Below are positions 58,970-64,000 of a stretch of DNA of 64,000 nt, piece by piece. A program made the position numbers and the translations under genes. This stretch comes from Streptacidiphilus sp. ASG 303 (GTDB taxonomy: Bacteria > Actinomycetota > Actinomycetes > Streptomycetales > Streptomycetaceae): NCBI RefSeq assembly GCF_020991365.1, contig NZ_JAJLRA010000001.1, forward strand, positions 300,142-364,141, written 5' to 3'. The notes under the pieces are model-generated. The model saw nothing but the letters and a program-made list of their open reading frames with translations. It was not told the origin of the DNA and did not search any database. Each line of letters begins with the position of its first letter. The stretch's first letter is position 1.

Positions 58970-59130
58970 CCCGGGCGGCCCGGGGTTCCCGGCCCGGGGA
59001 GCCCGGGGCGGAGGCACGGTGGTCCCCCGGACCGGCGGCGGCCGGGGCCCGGGGTCCGCGCCCGCCCGGGGGCTCCGGCCTCTGCGGCGCGGGTGCGGAG
59101 GCCGCCCGGGCGGCCTCCGCACCCCCCGCG

Positions 59131-59682
59131 TCACTCCGCGCGGCGGAGGGCCTCCGTGGCACGGGTGCCGGAGTCGGCCGCCGCGCCGGACCACCGCGCG
59201 CCGATCGCCGAGGATCCGGTCGTGGAGGAGCCGATCGTGGAGGAGCCACCCGCCGACCCGGCCGGCAGTCCGGCCGAAGCCCCGCTCGGGGAACCGGACG
59301 GCGCACCGATCGCCGTGGCGGCGGAGGAGGCGTGCCGGGCCGTGGAGGAGGCGGCCTGCGCCGCCGCACCGGACGCCGCCGGGTCGGGGGCCGCCGCACC
59401 GGCCTGCTCGATGGCCTGGCGGGCCTGCTCCACGGGCGAGCGCACGGGGAGCGCGGCGGGGGCGGACGCCATGCGCTCCTTCGGGGAGGGCGGGCCGGGG
59501 CGGGCGCTCAGGAGGCGGCCGGCAGCCTCGTCCAGGGTGACCGGGCGCTGGAGCTGGACGGCGAGCCGCCCCGCCTCCTCGCCCAGGGCGGCGACGTCCT
59601 CCCAGCGGAGGTGGACCACGAGCCTGACTTCGGCGCCGCCCTCGGGGAGGGCCAGCAGGGACGCGCTGCTCTGGTCGGTCAT
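59131..59682 (-). CDS. Hypothetical protein with disordered C-terminus
   Basis: Protein of 183 residues. The first 65 residues form a small alpha/beta domain (EGGAEVRLVVHLRWEDVAAL; AGRLAVQLQRPVTLDEAAGR); the rest is Ala/Ser/Gly low complexity (GAPSGSPSGASAGLPAGSAG). GAGGA lies 6 nt before the ATG. I recognise no family. It is convergent with the FUSC gene. Confidence 0.6.
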   Translation of the reverse strand: MTDQSSASLLALPEGGAEVRLVVHLRWEDVAALGEEAGRLAVQLQRPVTLDEAAGRLLSARPGPPSPKERMASAPAALPVRSPVEQARQAIEQAGAAAPDPAASGAAAQAASSTARHASSAATAIGAPSGSPSGASAGLPAGSAGGSSTIGSSTTGSSAIGARWSGAAADSGTRATEALRRAE

Positions 59683-59908
59683 GGGCGGTCCTCACGGTCG
59701 TGGGGGCACACCGCCTCCGGCGGGGAGGCGGTGCCGGGCACGACGGGTCATACGGACGGCGGCCCCGGGCGGTTCACCCCGGAACGGCGTACGGCCCACG
59801 GCCCGCGGGCGGCGGGCCGCGGGCCGCGGGCCGCGCACATCGGGCCCGGCCCGGCCCGGCCTGGCCTGCGGCCTGCGGGCGGCGGGCGGCGGGCGGCGGG
59901 CGGCGGCC

Positions 59909-60799
59909 TCAGCCGACCGGGACGACCGCCACCGGGCAGTGCGCGTGGTGCAGGACGGCGTGGACCACGCTGCCCAGGTGCTGCCCCAGGCGGCCGACGC
60001 GCGCCCGGCGGGGGGCTCCGACGACGAGCAGGGAGGCGTGGGCGGACGCCTCGACGAGGGCGGCGGCGGCCGTCCCGCTCACCACGTCGGCGGCGACCCT
60101 GCCTCCCGGGAGATCCTCCGGGAGCCCCTCACGGGCGGCCGCGACGGTGCGGTGCAGCAGCCGGGCGTGCTCCCGCTCCTCCTCGTCGAGGCTGTCGACC
60201 ATGGGCACCATGTGACCGGCGTCGGACACCGCCGACCAGGCGTGCAGCGCGCGGACGGGCGCACCGCGGCGCACCGCGGCCTCCAGGGCGAACCGGACGA
60301 CGGGCACGTCCTCCTCGCCCAGCACGCCCACCAGGACGCCCAGCCCCTCACCGGGCTGCGACGGGGCGTGCACCACGACGACCGGGCACTCGGCGTGGGC
60401 GGCCACCCGCAGGCTGACCGAGCCGAGCAGCAGCGAGGCGAAGCCGCCCCGGCCGCGGGAGCCGACCACGGCCAGGGTGTGCGGGCCGGACGCGTCCAGG
60501 ATCGCTGCGGCGGGGTCGGCGGCGGTGACGGCGGCGGCGGCGTCGAGCCCCGGGTGGGCGGAGGCCACCTGCGCCGCCGCCTCGGCCAGCAGGTCGCGGC
60601 CGGCCTGCATGATCAGCTCGGTGGCGCCGGCCGAGGCCCGGCAGGAGAGGGTGGCCGTCCCGGTGTCGACGGCGTGCACCATGCGCAGCGGGCAGCCGAG
60701 GCGCTCCGCCTCGGTCGCGGCCCACTCCAGGGCCGGACCCGACTCCGGCAGTGCGTCGACGCCGACCACGACCTCGTGGATCTGCTGGCTGCTGTCCAT
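59909..60799 (-). CDS. Tandem universal stress protein
   Basis: Cytoplasmic protein of 296 residues with two Usp domains. Each ends in a nucleotide-binding loop: VVGSRGRGGFASLLLGSVSL in the first keeps G-x2-G-x9-G-S; VVGAPRRARVGRLGQHLGSV in the second is more diverged and lacks the second Gly. Both are followed by CPVVVVH or CPVAVVP strands. GAGGAG precedes the ATG. Streptomyces Usps respond to redox or dormancy signals; the exact role is unknown. Confidence 0.9.
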   Translation of the reverse strand: MDSSQQIHEVVVGVDALPESGPALEWAATEAERLGCPLRMVHAVDTGTATLSCRASAGATELIMQAGRDLLAEAAAQVASAHPGLDAAAAVTAADPAAAILDASGPHTLAVVGSRGRGGFASLLLGSVSLRVAAHAECPVVVVHAPSQPGEGLGVLVGVLGEEDVPVVRFALEAAVRRGAPVRALHAWSAVSDAGHMVPMVDSLDEEEREHARLLHRTVAAAREGLPEDLPGGRVAADVVSGTAAAALVEASAHASLLVVGAPRRARVGRLGQHLGSVVHAVLHHAHCPVAVVPVG

Positions 60800-61006
60800 C
60801 TCGGACTCCTCGCCGGTGGCGGCCGCCCTTCGGCGCCCCGGCCTCCAGGATGGCCCGGCCGGGGCGGGCCTGCGGCCGGGCCCGGCCGCCCGGGTGACGC
60901 GTGACCGGCGCGCCGGGCCCGCGCCGGGCGCGGTCGGACGGCGCGCGGGCGGGGCGGGGCCCGGGTCGGGCAGGGCAGGACGGGCCCGGGTCGGACGGGG
61001 CGCGGG

Positions 61007-61552
61007 TCAGACCGGGCTGGCGTCCCGTTCCCCCGGCCGCGGCGCGGCGGCCGGTCCGGGGACGGCGGCGGGGCCGGCCGGGTCCAGGTGCTTGCCCATG
61101 CAGATGCTGCTCGGCTCGTCGCGGTACAGGCCGAACTTGGTGATCGGCGCGTAGCCCTCGGCGGTGTAGAGGGCGACCGCCTCGGGCTGCTCGGTGCCCG
61201 TCTCCAGGACCATCCGGGAGCGGCCCGCCGCGACGGCGGCCGCCTCCAGGTGGCGCAGCAGGGCCCGGGCCAGCCCGCGGCCGCGGGCGCCGGGGACGAC
61301 GTACATGCGCTTGAGCTCCGCGTCGCCGTCGCACAGGCCGTACGGGTCGGCGTCCCTGGCCCGCCAGCCTCCGCAGGCCACGGGGGCGCCGCCGAGGTAG
61401 GCGACGGCGAAGAGGCCGCCCGGCAGGTCGAACTGGCGGGGGTCGACGGGTGTGTCGTCCGCGCCGCCGTACCGGGCGACGTACTCCTGCTGGACCTCGG
61501 CGACCAGCCGGACGGCGTCCGGGTGGTCGTAGCCCACCGTGCGTATCTCCAC
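61007..61552 (-). CDS. GNAT-family N-acetyltransferase
   Basis: Acetyltransferase of 181 residues. Motif A KRMYVVPGARGRGLARALLR contains the R-G-R-G-L-A loop; SRMVLETGTEQPEAVALYTA and EGYAPITKFG are motif B, and FAVAYLGGAPVACGGWRARD is the preceding strand. The GTG of VEIRTVGYDHPD is chosen because TAGGCT stands 8 nt before it; a TTG three codons upstream lies within that element. Leaderless. Probably acetylates a small amine; the Pro/Ala tail is disordered. Confidence 0.85.
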   Translation of the reverse strand: MEIRTVGYDHPDAVRLVAEVQQEYVARYGGADDTPVDPRQFDLPGGLFAVAYLGGAPVACGGWRARDADPYGLCDGDAELKRMYVVPGARGRGLARALLRHLEAAAVAAGRSRMVLETGTEQPEAVALYTAEGYAPITKFGLYRDEPSSICMGKHLDPAGPAAVPGPAAAPRPGERDASPV

Positions 61553-61566
61553 GGCGGGCAAGCCTA
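61553..61566 (-). promoter_or_regulatory. Leaderless -10 element of the GNAT gene
   Basis: On the minus strand TAGGCT (61566-61561), 8 nt, then GTG at 61552. Confidence 0.55.
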
Positions 61567-61585
61567 CCCGGCGGCCGGACGGGCC

Positions 61586-62059
61586 TCAGGGGCGGTCGAG
61601 CAGCGCCACCAGGGCGTCCTTGCCGAACATGCGGGCGGCGTCCAGGGCGGAGGGCCGCCCGGCGCGGGGGTCGGCGCCCGCACCGACCAGGGCGCGGACG
61701 ACCTCGTCCTCGCCCTTGAAGACCGCGCCGGCGAGGGGGGTCTGGCCGCGGTCGTTGGGGCGGTCGGGGTCGGCGCCGCGCTCCAGGAGGGCGCGGACGG
61801 CGGGGGCGTGGCCGTGGTAGGCGGCGAGCATCAGCAGGGTGTCGCCGCGGTCGTTGCAGAGGTCGGCGGGCACGCCGGCGTCGACGTAGGCGGCGAGGGC
61901 CGCGGCGTCGCCGGTCCTGGCCATCATGAAGATCCTCCCGGCCAGGGCGACGACCTCCGGGTCGGGCTCCGGGTCGGGTTCCGGGTCGGGTTCCGGGTCG
62001 GGCTCCCGGGCGGGATCCGGTTCGGGGGCGGGTCCGGGCGGGGTGGTCGGCTCGGTCAT
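61586..62059 (-). CDS. Ankyrin-repeat protein
   Basis: Cytoplasmic protein of 157 residues. An acidic N-terminus with repeated PDPE units (PDPEPDPEPDPEPDPEV) precedes three to four ankyrin repeats: GDAAALAAYVDAGVPADLCN, RGDTLLMLAAYHGHAPAVRA with LLERGADPDRPN, RGQTPLAGAVFKGEDEVVRA with LVGAGADPRAG. GAAGGG lies before the ATG. Ankyrin stacks mediate protein-protein contact; partner unknown. It ends 34 bp upstream of the GNAT start region on the same strand. Confidence 0.85.
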   Translation of the reverse strand: MTEPTTPPGPAPEPDPAREPDPEPDPEPDPEPDPEVVALAGRIFMMARTGDAAALAAYVDAGVPADLCNDRGDTLLMLAAYHGHAPAVRALLERGADPDRPNDRGQTPLAGAVFKGEDEVVRALVGAGADPRAGRPSALDAARMFGKDALVALLDRP

Positions 62060-62243
62060 CGGGGTCCCTTCCGGCGGCGGGGCGGTACGGGCGGGGGTCC
62101 GGGACACGGTTCCCGTGCGGCGGCGGTCACTCTCCGCACAACCACCCGTTTGCCGCTTTCCTCATCTATTACTTTTTGTCACGATGAGGGCACATTCCGT
62201 AGCTCCCTCGCGGAATGCTGTCCCCCTCTCGAGGAGCACCCCC
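62060..62243. promoter_or_regulatory. Divergent AT-rich promoter region
   Basis: 184 bp between the ankyrin gene and the small membrane-protein gene. It is unusually AT-rich at about 62155-62185 (ATCTATTACTTTTTGTCACG), as expected for a promoter of the plus-strand gene. GAGGAGC is its RBS. Confidence 0.5.
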
Positions 62244-62438
62244 ATGATCCTCTCGTTTTCCGGCGTCGTCTTCCTCGGCGTGATCGTCTTCCTCCTCTCC
62301 CGGAAATGCGGACTGAAGCTCGCCCACGCCCTGGTCTGCGCCCTGTTCGGGTTCTACCTGGCGAGTACAGCCATCGCGCCCAGCATCCACGCCGGAAGCC
62401 AGAGCGTGGCCGGCCTGCTCGGCGGCCTCAAGTTCTGA
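62244..62438 (+). CDS. Small membrane protein upstream of the FtsK-like gene
   Basis: Protein of 64 residues with two hydrophobic helices (SFSGVVFLGVIVFLLSRKC and ALVCALFGFYLASTAIAP) and a short C-terminal part ending SQSVAGLLGGLKF. GAGGAGC precedes the ATG. I recall this kind of small protein next to the FtsK/SpoIIIE-like gene in other Streptomyces, so the pair probably works together; no function known. Confidence 0.75.
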   Translation: MILSFSGVVFLGVIVFLLSRKCGLKLAHALVCALFGFYLASTAIAPSIHAGSQSVAGLLGGLKF

Positions 62439-62631
62439 CCCGGAGCTCCGGCTCCACCCTTCGAGAAGGCCCGGGCGCGGCCCCCACCGCCCCGGGCCTC
62501 CTTCCGTCCGCCGCCCGCCGCACGCCCCCGCCCCGCCCGTCCCCCGATCTCCGCGTCCGCACCTCCGCCCTCCGCCCTCCGCCCCTCCGCCTTCCGTCCG
62601 CAACCGCCGCTGCACCGCTCGGGGAGAGCCG

Positions 62632-64000
62632 ATGTCCCTCAACCGCACCCTCGTCCGCGGCCGCGACCTGGCGCGCACCGCCGGGGACCACGCCGCCGAC
62701 GTGCTCGGACCGCTGATGCTGGTCGTCCGCGGGCTCCGCCACCACGCCGCCTGGGCGCGCGCCTGGTGGCAGCGCACCCCCGGCGACCGCCGCGGCCCCG
62801 CGCTGCTGCTCGTCGCCGCGGTGGCCGCGTCCCTGGCCGTCCTCCCCTACGGGCTGGTGCTGGCCGGGGCCTGCCTCCTCGCGAGCGCCGCGTGGGCGGG
62901 CCGCGACCGGGCCCCGGCCGCGGCTCCGGCGCCCGACCCGGTCCAGCTCAAGCTGCAGGCCGTGTACGCGGCGCTCACGCCCTACCTGGCGCGGCCCGAG
63001 GACCCCAAGCCGCTCTACGTGCACGACGGCGACCACCGGGCCGCCTTCCCCGCGTGGGAGTTCGACGCCGACGGGCGCCTCGCCCTCCTGGACCTCGTCT
63101 ACCCGGCGTACTTCCCGGACAGCGAGGCCGCCGCGCGGGCGCGCGTCGAGCAGGTGCTGCAGGGGAAGGCGGGCCGCACCCGCGAGTACCGCTTCCACTG
63201 GGACGAGGAGGGCAACCGGCTGCGCATGGAGGCGCTCCCGGCGCTGCCCGACGACATCGCGGTGCAGCGCTTCGTGGCCGGGCCGGGCGAGCTCGTCCTC
63301 GGCGTCACCGACCCCGGGGACAGCGACCGCACCATCCCCCTGGACCGCAGCGGCGGCCGGGACCACCAGCCCCCCGTGGTGTGGCGCACCGCGGCGCGGT
63401 CGGCCGACGCGCACCTGCTGGCCCTCGGCACCCCCCGCTCCGGCACCTCCACGCTGCTCCGCGGCCTCGCCCTCCAGGCGCTGCCGCACGGCGACGTCGT
63501 GCTCGTCGACGGTGCGGGCACCGGCGAGTACGGCTGCCTGGCGGGACGGCCCGGGGTGCGGCGCGTGGAGACCGGCGTGCAGGGCGCGGTCGCCGCGCTC
63601 CAGTGGGCGGCGGGCGAGACCACCCGGCGGCTCGCGGCGCTCGACCGCGCGCGGCTGGTCGGCTCGGCCCCGCCGCGGCACGCCACCCGGCCGCTCTGGA
63701 TCCTGGTGGACCACCCCGTCGAGCTGAGCGAACTGGCGCACGCCGAGGGCCGTCCCGACCCGCAGGACCTGCTGGAGGTGCCGCTGCGGCAGGGCCGCGC
63801 GGCGCGGGTGTCCGTGGTGGTGGCCGAGCACCTCGCCTCGCTGGAGCGGATCCGGCCCGTGGTCCGGGCCTCCGCGCGGGCGCGGGTGGTGCTGGGCGCC
63901 CCGACGCCGGAGCAGGCGGAGGCCGCCCTGGGCGCGCCGCTGGACATCGCCCCGGCGGCCCGGATGCCCGCCGGGCGCGGCTACGCGCGGCTCGGCGGCG
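62632..64000 (+). CDS. FtsK/SpoIIIE-like ATPase-domain protein, 3' end outside window
   Basis: First 456 residues of a membrane-anchored protein. Two close helices lie at about 60-90 (GPALLLVAAVAASLAVLPYG; LVLAGACLLASAAWAG). The nucleotide-binding region begins near 260: LLALGTPRSGTSTLLRGLAL is a Walker-A-like loop with Thr where Lys is expected, DVVLVDGAGTGEYG follows, and PLWILVDHPVELSELAHAEG looks like Walker B. GGGGAGAG lies before the ATG. The open frame has no stop to the window end. FtsK-like proteins move DNA; with a degenerate Walker A this one may not hydrolyse ATP. Confidence 0.82.
   Translation, partial: MSLNRTLVRGRDLARTAGDHAADVLGPLMLVVRGLRHHAAWARAWWQRTPGDRRGPALLLVAAVAASLAVLPYGLVLAGACLLASAAWAGRDRAPAAAPAPDPVQLKLQAVYAALTPYLARPEDPKPLYVHDGDHRAAFPAWEFDADGRLALLDLVYPAYFPDSEAAARARVEQVLQGKAGRTREYRFHWDEEGNRLRMEALPALPDDIAVQRFVAGPGELVLGVTDPGDSDRTIPLDRSGGRDHQPPVVWRTAARSADAHLLALGTPRSGTSTLLRGLALQALPHGDVVLVDGAGTGEYGCLAGRPGVRRVETGVQGAVAALQWAAGETTRRLAALDRARLVGSAPPRHATRPLWILVDHPVELSELAHAEGRPDPQDLLEVPLRQGRAARVSVVVAEHLASLERIRPVVRASARARVVLGAPTPEQAEAALGAPLDIAPAARMPAGRGYARLGG

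Overview
The window is a very GC-rich (well above 70%), gene-dense piece of an actinomycete chromosome, almost certainly Streptomyces or a close relative. The best evidence is a complete whiE-type spore-pigment polyketide locus (43.2-51.9 kb). Supporting evidence is a subtilisin-inhibitor (SSI) gene, CebR-type boxes beside a family 6 cellulase, an actinobacterial IHF-like protein, an SPW-repeat membrane protein, and many leaderless promoters whose -10 hexamer sits 6-8 nt before the start codon. I see no rRNA, tRNA, insertion sequence, integrase, phage gene or CRISPR array.

Layout. 0-7.4 kb: regulator/enzyme pairs (MFS/HxlR, saccharopine-dehydrogenase-like/TetR, S4 RNA-binding protein, DinB-like protein, TetR/SDR, acyl-CoA thioesterase). 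7.7-17.7 kb: a surface and small-protein region with a PAS-GAF protein, a secreted repeat protein, a thioester-domain protein with a sortase-type C-terminus, a winged-helix protein, and a four-gene cassette: a 71-aa precursor-like peptide, an M50 membrane metalloprotease with a PqqD-like N-terminus, a secreted Cys protein and an 88-aa helical protein. This cassette (13.9-17.7 kb) is my main candidate for an undescribed RiPP-like system. 17.8-30.1 kb: GNAT, M48 protease, AraC/VOC pair, nucleotidyltransferase, DUF4232 protein, CebR-boxed GH6 cellulase and divergent MFS gene, LysM-M23 hydrolase, S1 protease, and a second secreted Gly-rich protein. 30.5-42.8 kb: an orphan hoxX, an MFS/MarR pair with a clear operator, a polysaccharide deacetylase/SDR/glycosyltransferase group, an IHF-like protein, carbonic anhydrase, SSI inhibitor, an EmrB-type pump and a 2H phosphoesterase.

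43.2-51.9 kb: spore-pigment locus. The minus-strand operon runs SchA/CurD-like protein, cupin, KS-alpha, chain-length factor, ACP, aromatase/cyclase, TcmI-type cyclase. An FAD hydroxylase is divergent from it and an O-methyltransferase is convergent at the far end. 52.0-64.0 kb: a TetR gene with two DesT-like operators facing small membrane-protein genes, phenylacetate-CoA ligase with a TetR-type box in its leader, SPW protein, exonuclease III, FUSC transporter, tandem-Usp protein, GNAT, ankyrin protein, a small membrane protein and the start of an FtsK/SpoIIIE-like gene that runs off the end.

Family names come from recognising motifs and remembered family sequences; no database search was possible. 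Start codons were chosen from ribosome binding sites or -10 hexamers and differ from the longest open frame in many places.
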